From Bordetella holmesii ATCC 51541 (lineage in GTDB: Bacteria; Pseudomonadota; Gammaproteobacteria; Burkholderiales; Burkholderiaceae_B), in assembly GCA_000612485.1 (NCBI GenBank), contig CP007494.1:124001-188000 (forward strand): a stretch of DNA of 64,000 bases. Direction: 5' to 3'. Positions within the stretch are counted from its first letter, which is position 1, and the number at the start of each line of letters is the position of its first letter. The notes below the pieces were generated by a model. The model made no database searches. It was given only the letters and a program-made list of their open reading frames with translations, and had not been told where the DNA came from. Shown one piece after another: positions 19,521 through 28,959 of this stretch. Made by a program: the position numbers and the translations under genes.

Positions 19521-21104
19521 CCCGGAGACGGCCATATCGCCGGGATAGTCGATCGAAAACTTCAACACGGCGTCACGCGACTGCCCGGGGTGAAGTGTCC
19601 AGTTCCAGGTGAGTTTGCCATCCTCGCCTTTGTGAGCGTCGCTCGCGCCAATCAGCTTGACCACGATTTTCTCGTGACGAGAAACCGGCAGGCGATCGCT
19701 GAACACCACCTGCGCGTCACTGCTTTTGTTGTTTTTGATGGTGAATCTGTACTCGTAAGTCTGCCGCCGGCCATTGCCGGAAAAGCCGGTGTTCTCCGTT
19801 TTCCGCTCCAGCAGAGTGCGCTTGATGGCTATGCCCTCGTCCGCTCCCAGCGCCAGATCCACCTGCTCGGCCGGCATCACGGTTGGGATTTTGCTGGTGG
19901 CCAGAAAAGCATCGCCCAGGAAACTGTTCAACGATCCGGCCAACAGGGGATAGTCGGTGGCATTGCTCACTCTGGCCGTAAGATACGCGGTCTCGCGCAG
20001 GGCCGGCACCGCCTCGTACTGCAACTGCGCCGGCAGGCTCGCTGTCGTTATCGCCACGCGTTGCGTCGCGCTGCCCGAGGGTAGTGTCGCCGGGCTGTCG
20101 ATCGCAAAAGAGGCACTGGTCTGCTCGTTATGCACCTTGGCCTGCGCCAGCTCAGCCGCATCATCTGCCTCGCTGGCAGGGCGCGCGCTGTGTGACCGTT
20201 CGTAACTCAGGGCTGCCACCGGGGCTGGCGGCGGCGCGACCGCTTGATCCAGTATCCAAGGATGTTGCGTGGGAGCCGCGCCGCCCAGAGCCGGACGGGC
20301 CGTCGACAGCGTCAGCCTGACCTTGCTCCAATCCTCGCCAGTGTTCTGCTGCACGACGCCGAAATAAGTCAGCTCCACATGGCCATCTTGTTTGCCCAAC
20401 CGCACATCATAAGCAGGCGTCCAGCGTGCGCCAGGCACGGCATACGAAAGCCCCAGGTCCACCTTGCCCGCCTGCGCCAGCTTCAGGCGCAACGTCACCG
20501 CCTTGTTGCGACGGCCGAGATCGCCGCGCAGTTGCTGTTGGCTGTCCTGCAAGACGGCCAACTCGCGCCCGAGCTGCTCCCGCTCGGCGGCAACGCGTCG
20601 CAAACCGGCCAACGCGCCCGACAGCGTCTGGGCGCTGGCGGCCTGGATACCGTTGAGTTGCTCCAGCGACAGGCGCGATCCGTCGCGTGCGGGCTCGGCG
20701 GCACCGCGCTGGACGAGCATGACCCATTCGCGCTGATTGTCCAGAACGGCGGCCTCATCCTCCAGGCCAGCCAGGCGCGCCTGCAACTGACGGACCTGCT
20801 CATCGACGGCCCTCAGACGCTCGTTACTGTTCTCTGCCGTCAGCGCCGAGCCGGTTCGTACGTCCAGGAGCGTGGCCTGTCCCTTGCTCTTGGCCGCGAT
20901 CTGAACCGAGTTGTCCTGCAAGGTGGCGGGCAGTTTATCGAACACCAATTCGTGCTCGCCCGCGGGCAGATCGACGCTGGCATGACGCGCCACGACGGCG
21001 CGGTCCTGATACACGGTGACCGCATCTATCGTGGAAGACAGCGATGCTGCCATGCCCGCAGCGGGCAACGCCATGCCAAAGAGAAACAGGAGCGGAGTGC
21101 GCAC
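19515..21104 (-). CDS. DUF4139 / mucoidy-inhibitor A-like exported protein
   Basis: 529 residues from GTG 21104, chosen because AGGTGG lies just upstream and a signal peptide follows at once (VRTPLLFLFGMALPAAGMAA). The DUF4140-like N-terminal part has VTVYQDRAVVARHASVDLPAG. A coiled coil (about 95-230) is rich in QLQARLAGLEDE-type repeats. The C-terminal DUF4139 domain has LGLSYAVPGARWTPAYDVRL and EDWSKVRLTLSTARP, ending in a beta-rich region with YEYRFTIKNNKSSDAQV. Family members are periplasmic or surface proteins of unclear role. Intact and apparently a single-gene unit. Confidence 0.8.
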   Translation of the reverse strand: MRTPLLFLFGMALPAAGMAASLSSTIDAVTVYQDRAVVARHASVDLPAGEHELVFDKLPATLQDNSVQIAAKSKGQATLLDVRTGSALTAENSNERLRAVDEQVRQLQARLAGLEDEAAVLDNQREWVMLVQRGAAEPARDGSRLSLEQLNGIQAASAQTLSGALAGLRRVAAEREQLGRELAVLQDSQQQLRGDLGRRNKAVTLRLKLAQAGKVDLGLSYAVPGARWTPAYDVRLGKQDGHVELTYFGVVQQNTGEDWSKVRLTLSTARPALGGAAPTQHPWILDQAVAPPPAPVAALSYERSHSARPASEADDAAELAQAKVHNEQTSASFAIDSPATLPSGSATQRVAITTASLPAQLQYEAVPALRETAYLTARVSNATDYPLLAGSLNSFLGDAFLATSKIPTVMPAEQVDLALGADEGIAIKRTLLERKTENTGFSGNGRRQTYEYRFTIKNNKSSDAQVVFSDRLPVSRHEKIVVKLIGASDAHKGEDGKLTWNWTLHPGQSRDAVLKFSIDYPGDMAVSGL

Positions 21105-21216
21105 GGCGCCACCTATGCAGAGAGGGTACGCTGCACTGTAGCCTGCACGTCCATCGCCAGGTTTACAGAACATGACAATGACGACAGGGCGCTACCGCGG
21201 CGCCGTACCCGACCCA

Positions 21217-21975
21217 TTACCGGTAATAGACGCAGATGCGCTGCCCGTCGAGCTCGTGCACGGCGATCGGCAGCGCATAGAGCTGGCTGAGAATCTCGGA
21301 GCGGATGATTTGTTCAGGATTTCCCTGGTACGCGACATTACCCTGACACATGGCCACGATGTGGTCGGCATACGCCGAAGCGAAGTTCAGATCATGCAAC
21401 ACGATGACCACGGTTTTGCCTAGTTCGTCGGCGGCACGGCGCAAGATGCGCATCATGGCCACGGCATGCTTCATATCGAGGTTATTCAAGGACTCATCGA
21501 GCAACACGTAGCGCGTGTCCTGGCACAGCACCATGGCCACGAACGCACGCTGGCGCTGGCCTCCCGACATTTCGTCGAGGAATCTTCCCGCCAGAGGTTC
21601 CAGATCAAGATAGGAGATGGCACGGTCGATGTGCTTGCGATCCTCGATGGTGAGCCGCCCGCCGGTGTGCGGATAACGGCCAAAGGCGACCAGGTCGCGC
21701 ACCGTCAGCTGCAGCGGCAAGTGATTGTCCTGCCGCAGGATCGCCAACCGCCGGGCCAGCTCGCGGCTGTCGCTGCGCGCGACATCCAATCCGTCTATCA
21801 GCACTTGTCCACCACTCACAGGCAACAGGCGACTGACCATGGACAACAGCGTGGATTTTCCAGCACCATTAGGTCCGACAATGGCCGTGATGCCCGCGTC
21901 GAGCAAGACCAGGTTGACATCGTCAACCACGACGCTTTGCCCATAACGTTTGCTGAGCGATCGAAGTTCTATCAT
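21217..21975 (-). CDS. Siderophore ABC transporter ATP-binding protein (FecE/FepC type)
   Basis: 252 residues, intact. Walker A GPNGAGKSTLL, Q-loop LRQDNHLPLQLTVRDLVAFG, signature MSGGQRQRAFVAM, Walker B RYVLLDESLNNLD (Ser after the Glu, as in some FecE proteins) and H-loop VIVLHDLNFA. It powers the inner-membrane importer made by the two preceding permease genes; its ATG overlaps the upstream permease stop by four bases. It is the last gene of the four-gene binding protein-permease-permease-ATPase operon. Confidence 0.93.
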   Translation of the reverse strand: MIELRSLSKRYGQSVVVDDVNLVLLDAGITAIVGPNGAGKSTLLSMVSRLLPVSGGQVLIDGLDVARSDSRELARRLAILRQDNHLPLQLTVRDLVAFGRYPHTGGRLTIEDRKHIDRAISYLDLEPLAGRFLDEMSGGQRQRAFVAMVLCQDTRYVLLDESLNNLDMKHAVAMMRILRRAADELGKTVVIVLHDLNFASAYADHIVAMCQGNVAYQGNPEQIIRSEILSQLYALPIAVHELDGQRICVYYR

Positions 21976-22934
21976 GGGCGTGCCTTGCGCAGGATCAGGA
22001 TAAGAAAGAGCAGGCCGCCGATGAATTCGATCACCACGCTAACCGTGGTGCTCAAGCCGAGCACGCGCTCCAGCAGAGTTTGTCCGCCCACCAGGAATAT
22101 CACGCCCCACAGCACGGCAGCGGGCACGGTCAACGCATGGCGGTCACTCGCCATGCTCTGATAGGCCAGATTGCTGACCAGGAGACCGAGAAACGTGACC
22201 GGCCCGACCAGGGCCGTGGCCACGGCTACCAGCACCGCCACACCCGCCAGCGTGGCCAGCAAGGTGTTGCGATAGCTGACGCCGAGATTGATCGCGATTT
22301 CCCGACCCAGCGCCACGACATCGTACCGGCGACGCATTCTCCATAAACCCAGGCTGACCAGCAGCGCCACCGCAGCGGCCAGTGGCAACAGGCCGGTTCG
22401 TACACTGTTGAAACTGGCAAACATTCTGTCCTGCAGCACAAGAAACTCGTTCGGGTCGATCAAACGCATGGCAAAGCTCGAGAGGCTGCGAAACAGAAGG
22501 CCAAACACGATGCCGACCAGCATCATCCGATGCAGGCTCTGTGTCGCCCCGGTAAAGAGCCAGCGAAACAACAAACAGGCGAATCCTGCCATGGCGCCAG
22601 CCTCGAGGACGAATTGCCATACCGGCGGTTGCCCACTCAGCGCATTGAGTCCAAAGCCGTAGACGACGGCGGCCTGGATGGCCACATAAAGCGCATCAAA
22701 GCCCATGATCGACGGCGTCAAGATACGGTTATGCGTGATGGTCTGAAAGAGTACCGAGGACAACGCCACGCAGTAGGCCACCAGCACCATGACAAGTAAC
22801 TTTCCACCCCGAAACGGAATGACGAAAGACCACTGCCCGCGCGCATCCAGCGTCATGTAGGCAATGCAACAAAGCAGGGCCATGGCGGCCAGAAGCCCCA
22901 TGCGAGTGGGCTTGCCGCGCAGAGGGTCAACCAA
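21972..22934 (-). CDS. Siderophore ABC transporter permease (FecCD family), second
   Basis: 320 residues from TTG 22934, which overlaps the preceding stop and has a strong AAAAGGGGG site a few bases upstream; ATG 22901 is the alternative. About nine membrane segments; FecCD motifs include RILTPSIMGFDALYVAIQA, GREIAINLGVSYR and LVGPVTFLGLLVSNLAYQSM. It pairs with the other permease to form the channel for a ferric siderophore. Gene order and sequence resemble the FatCD/CeuBC/VctDG transporters for catecholate siderophores. Confidence 0.9.
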   Translation of the reverse strand: MVDPLRGKPTRMGLLAAMALLCCIAYMTLDARGQWSFVIPFRGGKLLVMVLVAYCVALSSVLFQTITHNRILTPSIMGFDALYVAIQAAVVYGFGLNALSGQPPVWQFVLEAGAMAGFACLLFRWLFTGATQSLHRMMLVGIVFGLLFRSLSSFAMRLIDPNEFLVLQDRMFASFNSVRTGLLPLAAAVALLVSLGLWRMRRRYDVVALGREIAINLGVSYRNTLLATLAGVAVLVAVATALVGPVTFLGLLVSNLAYQSMASDRHALTVPAAVLWGVIFLVGGQTLLERVLGLSTTVSVVIEFIGGLLFLILILRKARP

Positions 22935-23916
22935 GACGCCCCCTTTTGCTAAGTAGCAGCCACAGAAAGATCGCGCTGCCCACCACGCCGACGACCGTGC
23001 CGATCGGGACCTCATAGGGATAAAGCAGCAGCCGGCCAAGAATGTCGCAGGCCAGCACGAACACTGCGCCCAGCAACGCCACCCAAGGAATGGCGCGCCG
23101 CATGTTGTCTCCCATGACCAGACTCACTGCATTGGGCACGATCAACCCCAGAAACGGGATGCTGCCCGCAGTCACCACCACCACGGCGGAAATCGCCGAG
23201 ACGATCAATAGCCCGACCATGGTCAGCCGCGCATAGTTCAAACCCAGATTGGAAGCGAAGTCCTTGCCCATGCCGGCCACGGTGTAACGGTCGGCGGCCA
23301 GGTAGGCCACACAGGTCAGTACGGCGCCTAGCCATAAGAGCTCATAGCGCCCTCGCAGCACGCCCGAAAAATCGCCCGTCGTCCAGGCATGCAACGACTG
23401 TAAAAGATCGTGCTGCAAGGCCACGTACGTCGTCACGGCATGGATTACCCCACCGAGGATCAGGCCGATCAGCGGAACCAGAAACGGACTGCGCAAGGGA
23501 ACGCGGCGCAACAGCGCGAGAAACACCAGGCTGCCGGCCAGCCCGAAGCCGGTGGCCGCGAGCATCTTGGCAAGAACGGGCGCGCCAGGCGCCAACAAAG
23601 TCACCACAAAAATGCCAAGCGTGGCCGACTCCATGGTGCCCGCCGTGGAGGGTTCGACATAGCGGTTGCGCACCAACATCTGCATCAGCAGCCCCGCCAC
23701 CGCCAGCGACATCCCGGCCAGCAGCAGCGCCACCGTACGCGGCACACGGCTGACCAGCAACAATTGCCAGGCGCGATCCGCCTTCGCAGGAGCAAACAGA
23801 TCCGCGTAGGCAAACTGCCCCGCCCCCAACCCCAAGCTTGTCATGCACAAAGCGAGCAGGAGTACGCACACGGCAGCCAGCGCGCAGGACTGCCTGCGCC
23901 GCGCAACCTCGGCCAT
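22927..23916 (-). CDS. Siderophore ABC transporter permease (FecCD family), first
   Basis: 329 residues from ATG 23916, two bases after the binding-protein stop. Polytopic with FecCD hallmarks: VPRTVALLLAGMSLAVAGLL, MQMLVRNRYVEPSTAGTMES, GKDFASNLGLNYARL and IPFLGLIVPNAVSLVMGDNM. The expected first cytoplasmic turn and the GLIVPN motif that contacts the ATPase are present. Intact; partner of the next permease. Confidence 0.92.
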   Translation of the reverse strand: MAEVARRRQSCALAAVCVLLLALCMTSLGLGAGQFAYADLFAPAKADRAWQLLLVSRVPRTVALLLAGMSLAVAGLLMQMLVRNRYVEPSTAGTMESATLGIFVVTLLAPGAPVLAKMLAATGFGLAGSLVFLALLRRVPLRSPFLVPLIGLILGGVIHAVTTYVALQHDLLQSLHAWTTGDFSGVLRGRYELLWLGAVLTCVAYLAADRYTVAGMGKDFASNLGLNYARLTMVGLLIVSAISAVVVVTAGSIPFLGLIVPNAVSLVMGDNMRRAIPWVALLGAVFVLACDILGRLLLYPYEVPIGTVVGVVGSAIFLWLLLSKRGRLG

Positions 23917-23918
23917 GC

Positions 23919-24833
23919 TTATTTCGCAAGTGCCGCGTCGACTTCCTGCACGCTTTGCTGCAACGACGTCAGACCGGCAGCACCGAGCGAATACCAATTG
24001 AACGCGTCAAGGTAAACCACATGCTTGTTTTTCCAGGCTTTGGTCTGGCGGACGAGCTCATTGTCGAGCAAGGCGTTTGCCGATGTGCCTTCGCGCCCGA
24101 TGGCGGCATCGCGATCGATGACGAACAGCCAGTCAGGGTCGACCTGCGAGATGAACTCGAAAGAGACGGCCTGACCGTGATTGGAGACCTTCAGATCGCG
24201 CGCAGCGGGCGTCACACCAAAGGCATCGTGGATGACACCAAAGCGCGATCCGGGGCCATAGGCGCTCATCTTGCCTCCGGTCGTCAACACGATAAGCCCG
24301 GTGCCGGCTTGGCCAGCGCGCGCGCGCAGCGCGGCAATCGAAGCGTTCAGGGCAGCGAGTTTTTCATCGGCCTGCGCCTGGCGGCCATAGATGCCGGCCA
24401 GGGTGTGCGTATTACGTTGCACGCTTGCGACCAGATCCTTGGGATCGACGGTCAGATCGACTGTCGGCGCCAGACGAGCAAGCTCGGCATATTTGGGCGC
24501 CGAGCGCCCGGCAACAAAAATCACGTCCGGCCCCAGGCGGTGGATCGCCTCGTAGTCCGGTTCGGACATCGACCCGACCTTAGGGTAGCGTTTGTCCGCG
24601 TACTGCGCCAGATGATCCGGCCATTTGGTGGCAGACGGTACACCCGCGACGTCCACGCCAAGCGTATGCAGGGTGTCCAGCACGGCCAAGTCCATCACGA
24701 CCGTTTTGGCCGGATTCGGCGGTACGTTCGTGCTGCCTTGCGCATGCGCGACCTCGGCGACCGACACGAAAAAAGGAGAGGCGGCGAGCACGGCACCAGC
24801 CAGCCAGCGGCGCAGCCCTGGGTATTGAGACAT
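23919..24833 (-). CDS. Siderophore-binding periplasmic protein (FatB/CeuE type)
   Basis: 304 residues, intact. Signal peptide (LAGAVLAASPFFVSVAEVAHA, cut at AHA), no lipobox Cys. Two lobes joined by a long helix: KTVVMDLAVLDTLHTLGVDV, PDYEAIHRLGPDVIFVAGRS and FEFISQVDPDWLFVIDRDAA are typical of the FatB/YclQ group that binds catecholate or petrobactin-like ferric siderophores. First gene of the transporter operon, with a Fur-like site upstream. No outer-membrane receptor is next to it. Confidence 0.9.
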   Translation of the reverse strand: MSQYPGLRRWLAGAVLAASPFFVSVAEVAHAQGSTNVPPNPAKTVVMDLAVLDTLHTLGVDVAGVPSATKWPDHLAQYADKRYPKVGSMSEPDYEAIHRLGPDVIFVAGRSAPKYAELARLAPTVDLTVDPKDLVASVQRNTHTLAGIYGRQAQADEKLAALNASIAALRARAGQAGTGLIVLTTGGKMSAYGPGSRFGVIHDAFGVTPAARDLKVSNHGQAVSFEFISQVDPDWLFVIDRDAAIGREGTSANALLDNELVRQTKAWKNKHVVYLDAFNWYSLGAAGLTSLQQSVQEVDAALAK

Positions 24834-24882
24834 GTTTTTTCCTGGTTACAGCGGCTGCTTTAGGCAGCCAATTTTACAAATA

Positions 24883-24901
24883 GGAATTGTTCTCAATATA
24901 A
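24883..24901 (-). promoter_or_regulatory. Putative Fur box upstream of the siderophore transporter
   Basis: Contains the palindrome ATTG-TTCT-CAAT flanked by A/T bases, close to Fur sites of the GATAATGAGAATCATTATC kind. It lies about 50-70 bases upstream of the binding-protein ATG. Iron repression of the operon is the expected consequence. Confidence 0.55.
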
Positions 24902-25119
24902 CAGTATCTTCAGCTTGCCGACAGCTACGCCCCCTGCACTAAACCCATCCGTTTTTCATAAAGTGTTTCGGGTGATTTCAGTATTGACGGTTCCCCTGGG
25001 GCGGCTGTTTTTTGCGCTCATGGAAAACACATTTTCATTGCAAACCAGGCACGGAATAGCAAGTAAGGTTGGGTTTACTCCAGCCTCGGCGATGTTTCTC
25101 GCATCGCTGCATTACTCTG

Positions 25120-26271
25120 ATGTCCAGTTCTCTCCCCCTGCATCCATTGCGCATCCTTCATGCCGAAGCCGCGACCGGCCTCGGCGGTCAGGAACGGCGC
25201 ATTCTCAAAGAAATGGCCGCCATGCGCGAGCGCGGCCACCACGTTGAACTCATCTGCCAGCCCCAGGCGCAGATGGCCGCCAAAGCGGCCGAACTCGGTT
25301 TCACCGTGCACCGTCTGCCCATGGGCGGAATGGCAAACCTGCTGCGCGGTTTGCCGCAAATCCGGCGCATTCTGAAACAAGGGCACTTCGACGTCCTGAA
25401 TACCCACAGCCGCATCGATACCCTGCTGGCGGGCATCGGTGCGCGCCTGGCACGCACCCCCCTGGTCGTTCGCACCCGCCATCTCAGCAATCGCGTCAAT
25501 TCGATGCTGGCCTATACCTGGGTGCCGCACCGCATCAGCACGGTGAGCAACCACGTACGCGACTATCTGATCGAGCGCGGTGTGCCTTCGGCCCGCATGG
25601 AGACCATTTACTCCCCGATCAAGCTTCCACCCGCCGATCTTCGATCCACCCTGCGCGCCGAACTCGGGCTGTCGGATCAAGACATCGTGATCTGCAGTGT
25701 GGCCGTGCTGCGAGCCACCAAGGGGCACCCCGAGCTGATCGAAGCGCTGCAACCGGTAATCAAGGCAGATCCGCGCGTGCATCTGGTCATCGTTGGCACA
25801 GGCTCGCCCATGTTCGAGACCCTGCAGTCCCTGATCAACGCGCATGGCCTCGAAGGTCGTGTCCACATGATGGGCTTTCGGGATGATGTCCCAAATATCA
25901 TGGCAGGCAGCGACATTTTTGCCTTGCCTACCCGCAAAGAAGCGTCCGGCCCCGTGTTCGTCGAAGCCGCCGCGTGTGGACTGCCCGTAGTAGGACTGGA
26001 TGTGGGCGGCGTCAGCGAAATGCTGCACGACGGAGAAACCGGCATGCTCGTGCCCCCGGACGACATCGAGGCACTGCGCGCTGTCTTGCAGCGCTTCATT
26101 GCAGAGCCCGAGTTACGCCGCCTGATGGGTCAAGCGGGCAAGCAGCGGGTGCGCGGGGAAGACAAGTTCTCGCTGCGGCGCTTGGCTGAGCGAACCGAAC
26201 ATGTGTACTGGCGTTGGCTGCGCGAAGTCGCGCCCACGCGCTTTGCAAGCTCCCGCAGTCAAACCCAATAA
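25120..26271 (+). CDS. Glycosyltransferase family 4 (GT-B fold)
   Basis: 383 residues from MSSSLPLHPLRILHAEA. The N-terminal donor/acceptor domain has GLGGQERRILKEMAAMRERG; the C-terminal GT1/GT4 domain has SVAVLRATKGHPELIEALQP, VHLVIVGTGSPMFETLQSLI and the nucleotide-sugar binding EASGPVFVEAAACGLPVVGL (E-x7-E pattern). It probably adds a sugar to lipopolysaccharide or another envelope glycan on the cytoplasmic side. A single-gene unit; its stop lies in the base of a strong terminator hairpin. Confidence 0.88.
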   Translation: MSSSLPLHPLRILHAEAATGLGGQERRILKEMAAMRERGHHVELICQPQAQMAAKAAELGFTVHRLPMGGMANLLRGLPQIRRILKQGHFDVLNTHSRIDTLLAGIGARLARTPLVVRTRHLSNRVNSMLAYTWVPHRISTVSNHVRDYLIERGVPSARMETIYSPIKLPPADLRSTLRAELGLSDQDIVICSVAVLRATKGHPELIEALQPVIKADPRVHLVIVGTGSPMFETLQSLINAHGLEGRVHMMGFRDDVPNIMAGSDIFALPTRKEASGPVFVEAAACGLPVVGLDVGGVSEMLHDGETGMLVPPDDIEALRAVLQRFIAEPELRRLMGQAGKQRVRGEDKFSLRRLAERTEHVYWRWLREVAPTRFASSRSQTQ

Positions 26272-26304
26272 AACAACGGCGCCCTTGGGCGCCGTTGTTT
26301 TATT
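26267..26304. terminator. Bidirectional terminator between glycosyltransferase and secG
   Basis: A perfect 18-bp stem (AATAAAACAACGGCGCCC and its complement) around TT, with A and T runs at the base. Serves the convergent glycosyltransferase (+) and the tpiA-secG unit (-). The TAA of the glycosyltransferase (26269-26271) is inside the stem. Confidence 0.93.
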
Positions 26305-26315
26305 GGCCAGGCCGA

Positions 26316-26750
26316 TTACTTGCTTTCGGCAGGAGCTGGTGCTGCCGGCGTTTGCGGCACGTCAGCCGGAGCACTGGGCACCGACGGAGCAGCGGCCGGC
26401 GCTTGCGGGACCGATGCGGCGCCACCAGTGGCCGGCGTGCCCGGAGCCTGAGGCACAGAGCGATCCTGGAAAGTTTGCATCACGCCGCTCTCAACGGTGG
26501 GGCCGCTACTGCCCTTGTGCGACATATACGCCAGGCCAGCCGTCGTGGCGAAAAAGACCACGGCCGCCCACTTGGTGCTGCGTGACATGAAGTTGGCGGC
26601 ACCCGTGGCACCGAACAGGCTGCCGGCGGAACCGGAACCAAACGACGACCCCATGTCAGCGCCCTTGCCCTGCTGCAATAGCACCAAGGCAATGATGGTA
26701 AGCGCCGAGATCACCTGGACGACAAGCAGGATGGTAAGCATCAAAGACAT
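26316..26750 (-). CDS. secG: Protein translocase subunit SecG
   Basis: 144 residues, intact. Two membrane helices (MLTILLVVQVISALTIIALV and WAAVVFFATTAGLAYM) flank the conserved loop LLQQGKGADMGSSFGSGSAG, followed by GAANFMSRSTK. The tail is Pro/Ala rich, common in beta-proteobacteria. Part of the SecYEG channel in the inner membrane. It lies 21 bases downstream of tpiA, the usual beta-proteobacterial order. Confidence 0.96.
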   Translation of the reverse strand: MSLMLTILLVVQVISALTIIALVLLQQGKGADMGSSFGSGSAGSLFGATGAANFMSRSTKWAAVVFFATTAGLAYMSHKGSSGPTVESGVMQTFQDRSVPQAPGTPATGGAASVPQAPAAAPSVPSAPADVPQTPAAPAPAESK

Positions 26751-26771
26751 TACAGACTCCGAACGGAAACT

Positions 26772-27524
26772 TTAGTTTGCGGCAATACGCAAGAATTCTT
26801 CGGCCACCAGCGAGGCGCCGCCAACCAGCGCGCCATCGATGTCGGCCATGGCAAAAAGCGTGGCGGCATTCGCGGCTTTGACGCTACCGCCATACAGCAC
26901 CTGAACCTGCGCTGCGCCCAACGTGGTCAATGCCGCCCGAATGGCGGCATGGACTTCCTGAGCCTGCTCGGGCGTCGCCGACAATCCGGTGCCGATGGCC
27001 CAGACGGGCTCATACGCCAGAACCATACCCGCCACAGCCTCGCGGCCCAATGCCAAAACGGGTGCCAGTTGGCGCTCGATGATGGCCAGCGTTTGGCCAG
27101 CCTGGCGTTCAGCCAGAGACTCGCCCACACAAACGACCGGCACGAGCCCCGCGGCCAACGCAGCACTTGCCTTGTCGGCCACTTGTTGATCGGTCTCACC
27201 GTGCAAACTGCGGCGCTCGGAGTGCCCGGCCAGGGCCCAACGGCAGCCGAACTCTTTCAGCATCGACGCTGAAACCTCGCCGGTAAACGCCCCCTTGGCC
27301 TGGGCATTGACATCCTGCGCCCCCCAACTGACGGTGCTGCCCGACAATTCGGCATGTGTCTGAGCCAGATAGGGAAACGGCACACAGACACCGATCTCGC
27401 AATGCGAGACGGGGTCGGCGGCGCGCAGGGCAGCCAGCAGGCTGGCATTTTCGGCCAGGCTGCCATGCATCTTCCAGTTGCCCAGCACCAGGCGGGTACG
27501 ACGAGTGGCGGCGTTTTCGGTCAT
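26772..27524 (-). CDS. tpiA: Triose-phosphate isomerase
   Basis: 250 residues from MTENAATRRTRLVLGNWKMHG. Catalytic Lys in NWKMHG, His in LAGHSERRSLHGETD, Glu in LAYEPVWAIGTG, and phosphate loop VQVLYGGSVKAANA. It interconverts dihydroxyacetone phosphate and glyceraldehyde 3-phosphate in the cytoplasm. Intact and upstream of secG in one unit. The longer reading from 27611 has no family similarity and is rejected. Confidence 0.97.
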   Translation of the reverse strand: MTENAATRRTRLVLGNWKMHGSLAENASLLAALRAADPVSHCEIGVCVPFPYLAQTHAELSGSTVSWGAQDVNAQAKGAFTGEVSASMLKEFGCRWALAGHSERRSLHGETDQQVADKASAALAAGLVPVVCVGESLAERQAGQTLAIIERQLAPVLALGREAVAGMVLAYEPVWAIGTGLSATPEQAQEVHAAIRAALTTLGAAQVQVLYGGSVKAANAATLFAMADIDGALVGGASLVAEEFLRIAAN

Positions 27525-27710
27525 GCGCTCTATGGGTTGAAAGCTATTCACAAATGGTGAAGTCCGGTCGGCCAGAAAGGCCCACCAGACACTCGCCAAG
27601 ATGAGGCGCAAAGCCTGCCAGGCGAGTCAGCGGAGCGCAGAAAACCCCCGCACCCCGGGTTAAACCCACGATTGTATCCTGTTGGAGCGGTTTCCGCCGC
27701 CCCAAGGGTG

Positions 27711-28685
27711 TTACACGGTGAGGATGATCTTCCCGACCTGTTCGCCAGCTTCCATCATGGCGTGCCCCTTGGCGGCCTGCTCCAGTGGCAAGGTGGCATG
27801 GATGATGGGCTTGATCGCGCCTTGCTCCAGCAACGGCCAGACTCTCTGGCGCAGGGCCTGGGCGATCGCCCCCTTGAACGCTACCGGACGCGGACGCAGC
27901 GTGGACCCCGTCACCGTCAGACGACGACGCATCAGATCCGCCGTGTTGATGGTGGCCTTGGAGCCGCCTAGCTGGGCAATGATCACGACGCGCCCATCAT
28001 CGGCCAGGCAGCTCAGATCACGGCCGATATAGTCGCCAGCCACCATATCCAGCACCACGTCAACGCCCTTGCCGCCCGTCAAGGTCTTGATTTCCTGAAC
28101 AAAATCCTGGGTTTTGTAGTTGATTCCCTTGGCACCGAGCCGCTCGACGGCGGCCACGCGCTCGTCGCTGCCCACGGTCGCGTAAACCGTATGCCCCAAG
28201 GCGCACGCAATCTGAATCGCTGTGGTGCCGATACCACTGGCCCCGCCATGCACCAGCAGGGTTTCGCCGGCCGACAGCGCGCCACGATCGAACACATTGC
28301 TCCAGACCGTGAAATAGGTCTCGGGCAGGCCGGCGGCCTCGACGTCCGACAAGCCCTTGGGAATCGGCAGGCATTGGAGTGCGGGCGCGACACAGTATTC
28401 GGCATAGCCGCCTCCGGCCAGCAAGGCGCAGACCTTATCGCCCACTTTGAAGCCGCCCGCCGCGGCATCGCCGCCCACGATCTCGCCGGCCACTTCAAGG
28501 CCGGGCAGATCCGAGCTTCCCGGCGGAGGCGCGTAATTACCCATGCGCTGAAACACGTCTGGCCGGTTTATGCCCGCCGCGGTCACCTTGATCAGAACCT
28601 CCCCGGCTCCGGGTTCGGGCGTGGGTCGCTGGGCCGGCACCAGCACTTCGGGGCCGCCTGGCTGGCTGATTTCCACTGCGCGCAT
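27711..28685 (-). CDS. NAD(P)H quinone oxidoreductase (zeta-crystallin/PIG3 type MDR)
   Basis: 324 residues from MRAVEISQPGGPEVL. Zinc-free medium-chain reductase: GroES-like N-terminal part with GINRPDVFQRMGNYAPPPGS, then a Rossmann domain with LLVHGGASGIGTTAIQIACA and VVLDMVAGDYIGRDLSCL. PIG3-type proteins reduce quinones with NADPH. Intact single gene; neighbouring tpiA is on the same strand 186 bases downstream. Confidence 0.9.
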   Translation of the reverse strand: MRAVEISQPGGPEVLVPAQRPTPEPGAGEVLIKVTAAGINRPDVFQRMGNYAPPPGSSDLPGLEVAGEIVGGDAAAGGFKVGDKVCALLAGGGYAEYCVAPALQCLPIPKGLSDVEAAGLPETYFTVWSNVFDRGALSAGETLLVHGGASGIGTTAIQIACALGHTVYATVGSDERVAAVERLGAKGINYKTQDFVQEIKTLTGGKGVDVVLDMVAGDYIGRDLSCLADDGRVVIIAQLGGSKATINTADLMRRRLTVTGSTLRPRPVAFKGAIAQALRQRVWPLLEQGAIKPIIHATLPLEQAAKGHAMMEAGEQVGKIILTV

Positions 28686-28802
28686 GAATTGTCTCCGTCC
28701 TTCGTTGAGCAAATAGATTATTATGACGCCCTTTACGGAAAACCTGCGCCACGTCCTGGCGGCCAACAGGGTTTCATGACGCCTTTGGCGGCGTCGAATC
28801 AA

Positions 28803-28892
28803 GGAAGCGTGGCCGAGCGGTTGAAGGCACCGGTCTTGAAAACCGGCAAGGGTTTATACCCTTCGTGGGTTCGAATCCCACCGCTTCCGCCA
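28803..28892 (+). tRNA. tRNA-Ser, anticodon UGA
   Basis: 90 nt with encoded CCA. The acceptor stem GGAAGCG pairs with CGCTTCC; D-arm TGGCCGAGCGGTTGAAGG; anticodon stem CCGGT/ACCGG around CTTGAAA with anticodon TGA; long variable arm (class II); T-arm GGGTTCGAATCCC. 67 bases before the tRNA-Leu, probably cotranscribed. Confidence 0.96.
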
Positions 28893-28959
28893 TACACACT
28901 GTGGCAAGCCAGGCGCACAGCAGTATGGCGCGATAGATTTGCAGTGCAATGCGCACTCT

